Below are positions 34,848-43,007 of a stretch of DNA of 43,030 nucleotides, piece after piece. Every line of letters starts with the position of its first letter. Position 1 is the first letter of the stretch. The notes below the pieces were generated by a model, which saw only the letters and a program-made list of their open reading frames with translations, was not told the origin of the DNA and did no database searches. The DNA is taken from the NCBI GenBank assembly GCA_028066245.1, contig JALCBR010000033.1, forward strand, positions 1-43,030, read 5' to 3'. This stretch comes from Pirellulales bacterium (GTDB taxonomy: Bacteria; Planctomycetota; Planctomycetia; Pirellulales; S012-138). Both the position numbers and the translations under genes were made by a program.

Positions 34848-37193
34848 ATGCTTTCGGGCGATTCGCTGATTTCCCGTTCCCCACCGCGAGAAATGTGCGC
34901 TCCCGCTGCGCACCCTGCCAAGCTGAATAACGACTCGGTCCCTCACAACACAGGCGCTGCAACAGCCATTCGGAATCGTTCCGCTTGGATTTTGCTGGCG
35001 AGCATCTTGCTCTTCGCCGCGATGGCCACACCACACTTCCTCGGCATGATTTACGCCGCGGACGATCTGTGGGCGTTTCACTTGCCGGTGCGGGCTTTCT
35101 ACGCGGACTGTTTGGAACGTGGCGTCGCTTTCGATTGGATGCCGCAGCTTTACTCTGGGTTCTACGTGACCGGCGAAGGGCAAGGCGGCTTCTATCATCC
35201 ACTGCACTGGCTACTATACCGCACATTGCCGCTCCGCTCCGCTTTCAACTTGGAGATCCTGCTGCCGTATCCTCTGCTGTTCGCCGGCATGTTCTGTTGG
35301 TTGCGGCGACGGATTCTTCGGATCGATGCGGCGCTCTTCGGAGCGTTGTGCTTCACATTTGGAAGCTTCAGCCTGCTGCATTTCGTACATCCCAACGCGA
35401 TGGCGATTGTCGCGCATTTGCCTTGGTGTTTGTGGGCAGTCGATGTCGCGTTCACCGCAAAGTCTCACAGCAAACGTTCACTCGCCGGAGGAGGACTCGC
35501 GCTGCTGACCGCATCACAGTTGCTGTTGGGTTATCCGCAGTACGTGTGGTTCAGCTTGCTGGCCACCGGCTGCTATGCGTTGTGGTTAGCGATGCGCCCG
35601 ACGACAATCCGGCGATGGCGAACGTTGGCGTGGACGATCGCATTTCTCAGCTTGGGAGCGGTGGCCGGCGCAGTTCAATTGCTGCCGACCTTTGACGCAC
35701 TTGCTCATTCCACACGCAATGCGGCCGATTCCGAATTCGCGAACTCTGGCGCTCTGCACATTGCAAACCTCGCGCAAGTTGTTGCTCCCTACGCGCTACA
35801 AACGCGAGTCTTTGGCAACAACACACATGAGCTGGGATGCTACTTGGGCGCTGTTCCGTTAGTGCTTCTACTGTGGCTGGCCACACATCAAAAACAACTG
35901 CCGCGTCGCTACCGACGTTTGGCCATCGTGGCGAGCACGTTCGCAGGTGTGTCGCTGTTGCTTTGCCTGGGGCAAGCTGGTGGGTTGTACACGCTGCAAA
36001 CCAAGCTGCCGATCATTGGTCGTTTTCGTTTGCCGGCACGGTATCTCGTGTTGGTCAATCTGGCCGTCAGCGTGTTGGGAGCAATTGCTTTCGCGAGCGT
36101 AACTCACCCACCACGAAAGACGCGCTCGCGCCAAGCCAACGTCAGTCACAGCTATCTTGGAGTCATTGCGGCAAGCTTGGTCACGTCGTTGGTGATCTTC
36201 GCAGTTTGGAGAACGGATCGCGCGGCCTCCGTTCCGCTCGTGCTGATTGGGCCAGCTTTGGTTGCCATGGCGGCGTGGTTGGTCTGTCGTGTCGAACTTC
36301 GCCGGCGAGTGGCCGTACCATTGCTGATTTTGTTCACGGCTCTTGACCTGGGTGTCTATGGCCTGACCTACGCAATTTGGCCTGGCACTGCGACTCCAAG
36401 GCAAGCTCAGGCGGCAGTCAAGGCGACATCGCCGACGCAAACAACCGGCCGAATCCTCGTTGATGATCACGGCTCAACCCGAGACCAACTTCGCACCGGC
36501 AATCAAGCAATTCTCTCCGGTGCGATGCTGGCCGATGGCTATGCCGGGCTGGAACCAGCCGACGCTTTGCCACTCGACAACAGCAGTGCTCTCCGCATCG
36601 CGGGAGTGAGCCTGATCTCCAACCAGCGCGGCAACGCGGACATCGTTGGACTGGAACAAACAGACGACGCAAGTTGGCTGGCCATTCCTCATCCGCTGCC
36701 CCGTGCACGTCTGGTTGGTCACAGTGTCGTCGCAGATGAAGCGGACGTTGCCACGGCACTCTCCGGAATTGATCCAGCGCACGTTGCCATTGTCGATCGG
36801 CAGATCTCCTTGGAAAGTAAATCTCCCCGCGACGAATCAGGAGTTGTAAACCGCAAGCTAGATGAGCCTGGACGAATCTGTCTAGCAGTCGCCGCTCCAG
36901 GGCGGCAGCTCTTGATCGTCAATGAAAGATTTCATCCCGGCTGGCAAGTCACCGTCAATGGGCAGGCGGTCGATGTCGTCCGCGTCTATGGGCAATACCT
37001 GGGCTGTGTCGTTGATCGCGATACCCATCAGGTCGAGTTCAGTTTCCGTCCGCGAAGCTTGCGGAGCGGAAAGTGGATCTCGCTCGGCGGGCTGGCACTG
37101 ATTCTTGCAGTGACGCTGGCGCGATTGCCGCGCCGTAAACGGCCGGACTTGAGATCCAACACCCCGGGAAACGACACACCACCACGCACATAA
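34848..37193 (+). CDS. YfhO-like multi-pass membrane protein
   Basis: This 781-residue protein has a GT-C-like architecture. After a short cytoplasmic tail, the first helix (about 46-65) is followed by the acidic loop MIYAADDLWAFHLPVRAFYADCLERG, which has the Asp-Asp and WMPQLYSGFY pattern of the YfhO family. About ten helices follow up to about 560. A large extracytoplasmic beta-rich domain (about 565-745, with VNERFHPGWQVTVNGQ) and a final helix (about 748-768) complete the family layout. YfhO proteins are thought to transfer sugars from polyprenyl phosphate to surface polymers. The glycosyltransferase 116 bp downstream would make that donor. ATG 34893 is an alternative start. Confidence 0.85.
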   Translation: MLSGDSLISRSPPREMCAPAAHPAKLNNDSVPHNTGAATAIRNRSAWILLASILLFAAMATPHFLGMIYAADDLWAFHLPVRAFYADCLERGVAFDWMPQLYSGFYVTGEGQGGFYHPLHWLLYRTLPLRSAFNLEILLPYPLLFAGMFCWLRRRILRIDAALFGALCFTFGSFSLLHFVHPNAMAIVAHLPWCLWAVDVAFTAKSHSKRSLAGGGLALLTASQLLLGYPQYVWFSLLATGCYALWLAMRPTTIRRWRTLAWTIAFLSLGAVAGAVQLLPTFDALAHSTRNAADSEFANSGALHIANLAQVVAPYALQTRVFGNNTHELGCYLGAVPLVLLLWLATHQKQLPRRYRRLAIVASTFAGVSLLLCLGQAGGLYTLQTKLPIIGRFRLPARYLVLVNLAVSVLGAIAFASVTHPPRKTRSRQANVSHSYLGVIAASLVTSLVIFAVWRTDRAASVPLVLIGPALVAMAAWLVCRVELRRRVAVPLLILFTALDLGVYGLTYAIWPGTATPRQAQAAVKATSPTQTTGRILVDDHGSTRDQLRTGNQAILSGAMLADGYAGLEPADALPLDNSSALRIAGVSLISNQRGNADIVGLEQTDDASWLAIPHPLPRARLVGHSVVADEADVATALSGIDPAHVAIVDRQISLESKSPRDESGVVNRKLDEPGRICLAVAAPGRQLLIVNERFHPGWQVTVNGQAVDVVRVYGQYLGCVVDRDTHQVEFSFRPRSLRSGKWISLGGLALILAVTLARLPRRKRPDLRSNTPGNDTPPRT

Positions 37194-37309
37194 CTCCAGA
37201 GGACTGCGCGGCTGCAAGAGAGAACAACTCATGCCGCGGCAGCAAACACTCACAAGCACAATCGCTCGTTCACGAGTCATCATCCTGCTTCGATTTCGGA
37301 AGGCTTATC

Positions 37310-38431
37310 ATGAACCAACTTCAACCCCGCGATGACCGCCCGGCCAATGAAATCACGCTGAGCGTTGTACTGCCTGTGTACAACGAGGTCCGCGTGCTGA
37401 AGTCGTTGGCAGATCAAATCGCTGCCTCGCTGGACGAACTTGACGTCAACTATGAGATGGTCTTTGTTAACGACGGCAGTTCCGACGGAAGCACTGACGT
37501 GCTCGATTTGATGGCCGAGCAGGACGCACGCATTCGTGTGCTGCACCTCTCGCGCAACTTTGGGCATCAGAACGCCGTTCACGCTGGCCTTTCGCACGCG
37601 ACTGGTGACGCCGTCGTGCTGATGGATTCCGACATGCAGGATTCCCCACAAGCGATCGCTCAGTTCTTCGCCAAATGGCGGGAAGGATATGACGTGGTCT
37701 ACGCGGTCCGTGCGAAACGGAAGGAGTCATGGATCAAGCGCACGTTATTCTCATCGTTCCACCGCCTGATGGGCGCCGTGGCCAAAGTCAAAATCCCCGT
37801 CGATGCCGGTAACTTCAGCCTGTTTGATCGGCGTGTCATCCGAGAGATTGTAGCTCTAGGTGAGCGCGACCGTTATCTGCCGGGTTTGCGTGGCTGGGTT
37901 GGTCATGCGCAGACGGGTGTCGTCGTCGAACGTCAAGCTCGCTATGACGGCAAGCCACGGGTTTCGCTGCGCGGGTTATTCCGCCTGGCCAAGACGGCAA
38001 TCTTTGGTTTCTCCACGTTCCCGCTGACTGTTTTTTATTGCATCGGCGTTTCCGCGTTGGCTTTGTTTGTCAGCCTGGCGGGATTCTCACTGTTCTGCAA
38101 ACTGTTCACAAACCTAGCGATTCCTGGCTGGACTTCTCACATTCTGAGCGCGAGCTTCTTTGGCGCGCTCAACGCGCTGGGCATCTGCATCTTGGGTGAG
38201 TATGTCGTGCGAATCTACGACCAAGTCCGTGGACGACCGATCTATCTGATCGATCGCACGCAAAATGTCACGCAATGCAACGAGAGGCAAGGCAAACCGG
38301 ACACCAAGACAACCGGCGACGTGCCTTATCAAGAATTGATGAACCAAACGATGAGCTTGCTCGCCAATGTCGGAAACTCGGAAAGTAAATCCGTAGGCGA
38401 TGAGCAGAAGCCAAAAGTCAAAGCGCGCTAA
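37310..38431 (+). CDS. Polyprenyl-phosphate glycosyltransferase (GT2; DPM1/GtrB/CsbB-like)
   Basis: This 373-residue enzyme transfers a sugar from a nucleotide sugar to undecaprenyl phosphate on the cytoplasmic face. The GT-A domain shows SVVLPVYNE (about 18-26), FVNDGSSDGS with Asp55, and the metal-binding D106-S-D108 (LMDSDMQDSP). VERQARYDGKPRVSLRGLFRLAKTAIFGFSTFPL leads into two transmembrane helices (about 235-265 and 275-300). ILGEYVVRIYDQVRGRPIYLI closes the conserved part, and a polar tail follows. GGAAGG lies a few bases upstream of the ATG. It pairs with the YfhO-like gene, as csbB does with yfhO in Firmicutes. Its stop overlaps the convergent DUF1569 gene stop by 4 bp. Confidence 0.93.
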   Translation: MNQLQPRDDRPANEITLSVVLPVYNEVRVLKSLADQIAASLDELDVNYEMVFVNDGSSDGSTDVLDLMAEQDARIRVLHLSRNFGHQNAVHAGLSHATGDAVVLMDSDMQDSPQAIAQFFAKWREGYDVVYAVRAKRKESWIKRTLFSSFHRLMGAVAKVKIPVDAGNFSLFDRRVIREIVALGERDRYLPGLRGWVGHAQTGVVVERQARYDGKPRVSLRGLFRLAKTAIFGFSTFPLTVFYCIGVSALALFVSLAGFSLFCKLFTNLAIPGWTSHILSASFFGALNALGICILGEYVVRIYDQVRGRPIYLIDRTQNVTQCNERQGKPDTKTTGDVPYQELMNQTMSLLANVGNSESKSVGDEQKPKVKAR

Positions 38432-38928
38432 GCTTTTGCCTTGAAGAAGCTGAAGTGCAGCTCCGAATGGCGGCAGTGCAACTTAATCCACTCTTCGTCA
38501 GTGAGGTGCCCAAACACGGGACTGGGGCTGCGCTTGCTTTCGTTCTTGAAACGATGGATGGCCTTTTCCAGCATCGCCACACCGTCCTCATCAGAGACGG
38601 GATCGCTGGTCTCCAATCGCAAAGAGATTGGACGCGGCGGTTTGAACCCTGCTGGAAACGGTTTGGAGAGCATCTTCTTCTTACGCAGTCCCACAATGAG
38701 CCGAATGAAGAACGGAGCTTTATAGTCCATACCGTCGATGCCTGCCTCGATCGTCTTGGCGATGTGGAAACACGCTTGACCGAAAGACCAGTTTCCCAAG
38801 ACTGTCCAGCCGGCGGTGGCCATTGCCTGGGCGTCATCGAGAATGTCATCTAGCGTTTCAAAACGCAGTTCGCGGCGTCCCTCAACAATCTTGGTTTGGA
38901 CAGCGGTTGCTGTGGTTGCTTGTGACAT
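38428..38928 (-). CDS. DUF1569 (DinB-like four-helix) protein
   Basis: This 166-residue protein has the layout of the DUF1569 branch of the DinB/YfiT-like fold. FETLDDILDDAQ is near the start. NWSFGQACFHIAKTIEAGIDG (about 45-65) holds a candidate metal His, and the C-terminal HLTDEEWIKLHCRHSELHFSFF holds the further histidines expected for a metal site. The start is ATG 38928 (MSQATTATAV), with AGGA upstream; the frame extends to 39210 without support. The function of DUF1569 is unknown. Its stop codon overlaps the convergent glycosyltransferase stop by 4 bp (CTAA), leaving no room for a terminator. Confidence 0.82.
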   Translation of the reverse strand: MSQATTATAVQTKIVEGRRELRFETLDDILDDAQAMATAGWTVLGNWSFGQACFHIAKTIEAGIDGMDYKAPFFIRLIVGLRKKKMLSKPFPAGFKPPRPISLRLETSDPVSDEDGVAMLEKAIHRFKNESKRSPSPVFGHLTDEEWIKLHCRHSELHFSFFKAKA

Positions 38929-39322
38929 AGCTGGTCCTGGTGGTTGCTGAGTGGGCTGCGAGCATTGAAAGCTCGCAAAGAAATACGTGGATGTTGTCTT
39001 CCACCGCGTGATGCTGATCGACGTGTAGGCCACCCTGAGCTGGATTTTGCATGCAGGCTGTCCGTCAGTCATTCTGCCAAATGGATCGATGGAATTCGAG
39101 CGGGGCGTTTGTGTGCGACTGAGCCATCTCCGGTACATGGAGATTTCAGCTTTCTTGGCAAAAGCCTGGATGCTGCCGGGCTCGAATCGAGAGGGCACCG
39201 TCCACGCCATGCCCTGGACGCGCAGGGCAAACTCGTTATACTGTCAAGGTTTACCGCCTACCCGCCGAAGATAAACTTCGCCGCAACGACCAAACCACTC
39301 TCACAGCAAGAAGGAGTTTCCG
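38929..39322. other. Divergent intergenic stretch, DUF1569 / rpsU
   Basis: This 394-bp stretch holds the promoters of DUF1569 and rpsU. AAGGAG near the right end belongs to rpsU. No further gene, RNA or repeat is supported. Confidence 0.4.
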
Positions 39323-39514
39323 TTGGTCAAGCTGACGTTACGTGACAACGAATCCGCACAGGAGGCCGTCAGGCGATTCCGCAAACTGGTTGAACGCAGC
39401 GGAATTAAGAAAGAGATGCGGCGTAAGGAATACTACGAGAAACCGAGCGAAACCCGCCGCCGTGCTCGGTTGCGTGCGGAACGCAGGAATCGTCGCGTGG
39501 TCACTTTCCGCTAG
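39323..39514 (+). CDS. rpsU: 30S ribosomal protein S21
   Basis: This 63-residue basic protein sits near the anti-Shine-Dalgarno end of 16S rRNA and helps initiation. It has the typical S21 pattern: [27 protein letters not shown], then [15 protein letters not shown] and a basic C-terminal helix. The start codon is TTG at 39323, supported by AAGGAG about 6 bp upstream and by homologous starts (M-V-K-L/V). A TTG start suggests lowered or regulated translation. The gene is alone, without the dnaG/rpoD neighbours seen in proteobacteria. Confidence 0.93.
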   Translation: MVKLTLRDNESAQEAVRRFRKLVERSGIKKEMRRKEYYEKPSETRRRARLRAERRNRRVVTFR

Positions 39515-39762
39515 GCCAGACTGCGTGCTGTGCCAGGCAGAGGCAGGCCTGCTCGCCAGCCTAGATTATGGCAGGTTGTGTCTGTTCGGTGTGTTTTTGC
39601 CGGATGCGGTCCGGTCGTAAGTTATATAGCTCTCCGCAACTCAGGACGGCTGGGCGGCTCCAAGCAAACATTGCCTTAGTCGGGTCATGACATTTGAACG
39701 CCGGCTGGTAGGATAGGCGATCTCGCTGATTCCGACTCTTCCTCAGGGACTCTTTCCCTTCG

Positions 39763-40617
39763 ATGCCGCCCGTCCTCTCTCTGATCGTTTACTCCGTCTG
39801 CATTGTCGCTGCTTCGCTCGCAGGCGGCTGGGTCACCGTGTGGTTCAAATTGAGCCACACGCGACTACAGATTGTGATCAGCTTTGTGGCTGGCCTGATG
39901 TTGGGGATTGGCCTGCTGCACATGCTGCCACATTCGGTGGCCTACACGCACTCTCTGGATCGCACGCTGCTATTCGCGCTCTTTGGGCTGCTGGCGATGT
40001 TCTTCCTGATTCGGGTATTCGATTTTCACCATCACGGCGAAGCCGAACACGAGCACGAACATCACGGCGAAAGTTGCCGGGCAAGCCATCGTTTCAGTTG
40101 GGTGGGCGTTGCGATTGGCCTCTCGCTGCACACGGCGATTGACGGGATTGCCCTGGCAGCGGCCGTGATGACGGAATCCGGAGCAGTGGGGCACGATCAC
40201 GGTGGCATGGCCACGCTGGGCCTGGGAACGTTCCTGGTCATCTTGCTGCACAAGCCGTTGGATGCGCTTTCCATTACATCCCTGATGGCAGCCAGTGGCT
40301 GGTCGACTGCTGCCCGGCAAGCCACCAATGCAGGGTTCGCCATGATGTGCCCGCTGGGGGCATTGCTGTTTTTCTTCGGATTCTCCGGAAACCCCGAGAT
40401 CATTGGTGCTGCGCTGGCGTTCGCAGCGGGAACGTTTATCTGCATCTCACTGGCAGACCTGCTGCCAGAATTGCAGTTTCACACGCATGACCGCGGCAAG
40501 CTTTCTGTGGCTCTGCTGTTGGGAGTAGCCCTGGCCTACGGCATCGGCCTGTTGGAAGGTGAAAACCATGGTGGGATTCACCAGCATGGCGGTGAAGTGC
40601 ACGCGGAGGGTGAGTAG
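39763..40617 (+). CDS. ZIP-family metal transporter
   Basis: This 284-residue inner-membrane protein moves divalent metals such as Zn, Fe or Mn into the cytoplasm. About eight helices are visible. A His-rich loop follows helix 3 (HHHGEAEHEHEHHGES, about 89-104), and another His cluster ends the protein (HGGIHQHGGEVH). The helix-4 metal motif is H123-T-A-I-D127-G and the helix-5 motif is H163-K-P-L-D167. In well-studied ZIPs these positions are H-N-x-P-E and H-x-x-P/H-E, so Asp replaces Glu at both sites. The start ATG has no strong ribosome site. Neighbours are unrelated. Confidence 0.92.
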   Translation: MPPVLSLIVYSVCIVAASLAGGWVTVWFKLSHTRLQIVISFVAGLMLGIGLLHMLPHSVAYTHSLDRTLLFALFGLLAMFFLIRVFDFHHHGEAEHEHEHHGESCRASHRFSWVGVAIGLSLHTAIDGIALAAAVMTESGAVGHDHGGMATLGLGTFLVILLHKPLDALSITSLMAASGWSTAARQATNAGFAMMCPLGALLFFFGFSGNPEIIGAALAFAAGTFICISLADLLPELQFHTHDRGKLSVALLLGVALAYGIGLLEGENHGGIHQHGGEVHAEGE

Positions 40618-40740
40618 CCCGCGACTTCACGAAGCCCTTAGCCTCCTAAGGCGAGAGCCTTTTCTCCCTTCTCACGCGTGTTGCTACGCCGCTTGAGAGA
40701 AGCCTGTTGGGTCGCGTTCCCTATTCGAGCAGCTTTGCTG

Positions 40741-40774
40741 TTGATTCATGTAGTGTTTAGTATATACTACACAT
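40741..40774 (+). promoter_or_regulatory. Promoter with palindromic -10 region abutting the XRE start codon
   Basis: TTGATT (40741-40746) and TATACT (40763-40768) form a sigma-70-like pair with a 16-bp spacer. TATACT ends 6 bp before the ATG at 40775, so transcription would start at or within a base or two of the start codon (leaderless mRNA). The -10 lies in a perfect 12-bp palindrome, TAGTATATACTA (40758-40769), which is extended by GTG/CAC flanks. This fits an autorepressor operator for the XRE protein. Confidence 0.6.
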
Positions 40775-41131
40775 ATGGCCGCCGAATTTGGTGATTACGT
40801 TCGCAAGTGCCGAGAGAAGAAACGCGCTCAATCCGCCGACTTCTCGCTGAGAAAACTCGCCCAGCGTGTGGGGATTGAGCCGTCTTATCTCAGCAAGGTC
40901 GAACGCGGGCAGGAATCGCCGCCCTCGGAAGCCACGATATCGTCCCTTGCGAAGGAGCTTGATGAAGATCCGGATGTGCTGCTGGCTCTCGCCGGCAAAG
41001 TTTCCAGCGACCTGCAGAAAATCATCCGCAAACGGCCGAAGCTCTTCGCCCAACTGATCCGCGAAATGAAGAACATGCCGAACCATGCCGTTGTCCGCGT
41101 TGTCCGCGAAGTCCGGGATGGCGATTGGTGA
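40775..41131 (+). CDS. XRE-family helix-turn-helix regulator
   Basis: This 118-residue DNA-binding protein has the HTH at about 24-78: FSLRKLAQRVGIEPSYLSKVERGQESPPSEATISSLAKELDEDPD. It continues with LLALAGKVSSDLQKIIRKRP. That continuation is characteristic of a group of XRE regulators that, as I recall, is often encoded beside an ImmA/IrrE-type metalloprotease. No such partner is present here: the next gene is unrelated in sequence. The promoter overlaps a palindrome just before the ATG and no ribosome site exists, which suggests leaderless, self-regulated expression. Confidence 0.9.
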   Translation: MAAEFGDYVRKCREKKRAQSADFSLRKLAQRVGIEPSYLSKVERGQESPPSEATISSLAKELDEDPDVLLALAGKVSSDLQKIIRKRPKLFAQLIREMKNMPNHAVVRVVREVRDGDW

Positions 41132-41222
41132 GAAGGCCGAAACGAATCGCTTATGCGGCCAAAAGTGTAGGCCTCGTTTCCGCACCGCTAGAATGAGAAT
41201 TAGCAGACGAAAGGATTAGCCC

Positions 41223-42266
41223 ATGATCGAACTCAAACAGAATCGACTCAACTTCAGCTTCCCGGAAGTCAGCCCTGACGCTCGGTTGACGATTGAATTC
41301 CAGCGCACGCTGCGAATTCCCGATGACGATCAGACGTACCCGTTGCCGCCTGGGCTGGGGAAATTCCCGCTGGAGCACGTGGATGATTATGCCTCCCGTG
41401 TGCCCGAGCGTTGGGTGCAGCGCGGCGGCGTGATGCTGCCCATGTATCAAGCGGAGGCATTGTGGATCAACTTCAACTTTCATTACGTGCAGGACCGGGA
41501 ATCGCCGTATCCGTTTGCGGTCAAGATCTCCGCCGGAAAGATTGACGCCGTGACCGGCGAGAACTGGGATGAGCAGTTGCACAGGAAGCCGCAGGATTAT
41601 GTGGTGATTCCTCGTCAGCCGTGGCTGGACGGTTATTGCATTCGCCGCGGCGTCATCCGGCAATTCGTGGCGATGCCACTGGGCGCAGGCTATTCCGCCG
41701 AGGAGCAGATCACCGGCGAAGCCGAGCACGGTGGCCTGCAGATAAAAGTCTTTCCCATGCGGCGAAAGGCCTTTGAGCGAAGATTTCCGGTTGTGAGGAA
41801 GCGAAGAATGATGAGGAGTCGACGATGTTTTCCGGAAGAAGCACCCTTGGAAGCGCTATTCGCCCGCAAAGTAGACAGCATGGCACTCGCACCCGGCGGA
41901 CAGATGTCGCAAGAGATCTACGACGACGAGTTTCCTTTCCACGAGTGGTGTCACAAGACATCCAGCCGCTGCTTTGTGCACCTGGTCAACACGGAAGTGT
42001 GGCGGGGCATTACCGGCAAGAAGCCACCGACAAAGCCCCCCAAGGCGCGTGACTACACCAACGCGGGGCTCCCGTGGTTCGATTACTACGACGAACGGCC
42101 AGCCGTGCCTGGCCAGGAGAAGCTTTCCAACCTGCAAAGCGTAGCAGAGCTGGCGGAGGAGAAGCGTCAAAACGTGCTGCCGGAAAATGATCCCGTTGAT
42201 CCGCAGAACGTTGTCGGTCTGCGCAAGGGAATGCGACTAGGTCAGGTGCGGGAAGGCTGCTTCTAG
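41223..42266 (+). CDS. Conserved protein of unknown function
   Basis: This 347-residue soluble protein has no signal peptide or membrane helix. Highly patterned stretches such as FSFPEVSPDARLTIEFQRTLRIPDD, GVMLPMYQAEALWINF, KISAGKIDAVTGE, QPWLDGYCIRRGVIRQFVAMPLGAGYSAEEQITGEAEHGGLQI and AGLPWFDYYDE look like a conserved family. I believe similar proteins occur widely in bacteria, but I know no function. Residues about 175-225 (Arg-rich, RKRRMMRSRR) are less family-like and may be a variable insert. AAAGGA lies about 7 bp before the ATG. It sits 91 bp behind the XRE gene and could be co-transcribed. A 12-bp hairpin follows. Confidence 0.75.
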   Translation: MIELKQNRLNFSFPEVSPDARLTIEFQRTLRIPDDDQTYPLPPGLGKFPLEHVDDYASRVPERWVQRGGVMLPMYQAEALWINFNFHYVQDRESPYPFAVKISAGKIDAVTGENWDEQLHRKPQDYVVIPRQPWLDGYCIRRGVIRQFVAMPLGAGYSAEEQITGEAEHGGLQIKVFPMRRKAFERRFPVVRKRRMMRSRRCFPEEAPLEALFARKVDSMALAPGGQMSQEIYDDEFPFHEWCHKTSSRCFVHLVNTEVWRGITGKKPPTKPPKARDYTNAGLPWFDYYDERPAVPGQEKLSNLQSVAELAEEKRQNVLPENDPVDPQNVVGLRKGMRLGQVREGCF

Positions 42267-42316
42267 AGCGCGGAAACTTGATCCGCGCTTCAGCCGTTCC
42301 TGTCAATTACGAAATG

Positions 42317-42345
42317 GCCCTCTGCCGCATTGTGCGGAAGAGGGC
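42317..42345. terminator. Strong hairpin between convergent genes
   Basis: GCCCTCT-CCGCA pairs with TGCGG-AGAGGGC (12 bp, one opposed G/A pair) around a TTG loop. Neither side has a long T-run, so it may act as a weak bidirectional terminator or mRNA 3' end for the plus-strand unknown gene and the minus-strand fasciclin gene. Confidence 0.5.
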
Positions 42346-42434
42346 TGGTTTGGGAGCTTCTGCAAATCAAGCCAACGTCTGGCGCAGCAGATGCGCCGCC
42401 TCACGTGCAAAGCGAACGAAGGGCGTAGGCTCGG

Positions 42435-43007
42435 CTACAGATCAATCGGGCGAAGCACGCGGGTGATTGTGTGCACCTTCCCGTTTCCGGTGCTGACGTT
42501 GATGGGAAAGAAAAGGCCTGCGTTCGGCGAGTCCGGATCGTTATCGATCAACGTCAGAAAGCTTGGCTGGAACGATGGTCCCAACAATGTGAAGATTGGT
42601 TGACGAAAAATACCAGCGATCAACACGTCAGTTGCTGATAATTCCTCACCCACAACATGATATAGCAGGACGCTGGTCAGCAGCCCCGTGGGTACGTTTT
42701 GATCGAGAAAGTCCCAAGCACCGGCTTCACTGAAGCCGGAATAGCCCAGGTCACAAGCGAGCAGCACGAACGCCCAATCGTTGGGCGCAAACAAGGTCAG
42801 TTCGACATCTGGATTCGCGAGTGCGCCAACCAGATTCGCTTTGGAAGCCGCGGCGAGCAAGATATCGTAGTCGAGATAGTTAAGATCAAAGCCGTCTCCG
42901 CTGGACGACGAAACGTAAGCCGCGATGCTGTCCGAGTTTGCTTCGCAGTCCACCATGGGGGTCGCCACGAGCGTTAAGACAAACAGGGACGTCAGAAAGC
43001 CGCGCAT
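42435..43007 (-). CDS. Secreted fasciclin (FAS1)-domain protein
   Basis: This 190-residue protein starts at ATG 43007, with GGAGGA 7 bp upstream; the TTG two codons earlier is less likely. A signal peptide (about 1-22, VLTLVATPMVDCEA) precedes one FAS1 domain (about 35-188). The domain has the family landmarks LTLFAPNDWAFV (H1 region), LLTSVLLYHVVGEELSATDVL (the YH motif) and the closing NGKVHTITRVLRPIDL (H2 region). FAS1 domains usually mediate adhesion or matrix binding outside the cell. A Cys-containing insert (LACDLGYSGFSEAGAW) lies between the two halves. The upstream region is cut by the window edge. Confidence 0.9.
   Translation of the reverse strand: MRGFLTSLFVLTLVATPMVDCEANSDSIAAYVSSSSGDGFDLNYLDYDILLAAASKANLVGALANPDVELTLFAPNDWAFVLLACDLGYSGFSEAGAWDFLDQNVPTGLLTSVLLYHVVGEELSATDVLIAGIFRQPIFTLLGPSFQPSFLTLIDNDPDSPNAGLFFPINVSTGNGKVHTITRVLRPIDL

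Noticed and set aside
39170-39220. GGCTCGAATC resembling a tRNA T-loop
   Set aside because: No matching acceptor, D or anticodon arms could be built around it.
40637-40672. Possible terminator after the ZIP transporter gene
   Set aside because: The CCTTAG/CTAAGG stem is only 6 bp with a very small loop, and the following sequence is not a clean T-run.
41760-41880. Possible frameshift in the 347-residue protein near the Arg-rich segment
   Set aside because: The frame is open throughout and the conserved pattern resumes in the same frame (ALAPGGQMSQEIYDDE), so a variable insert is simpler.
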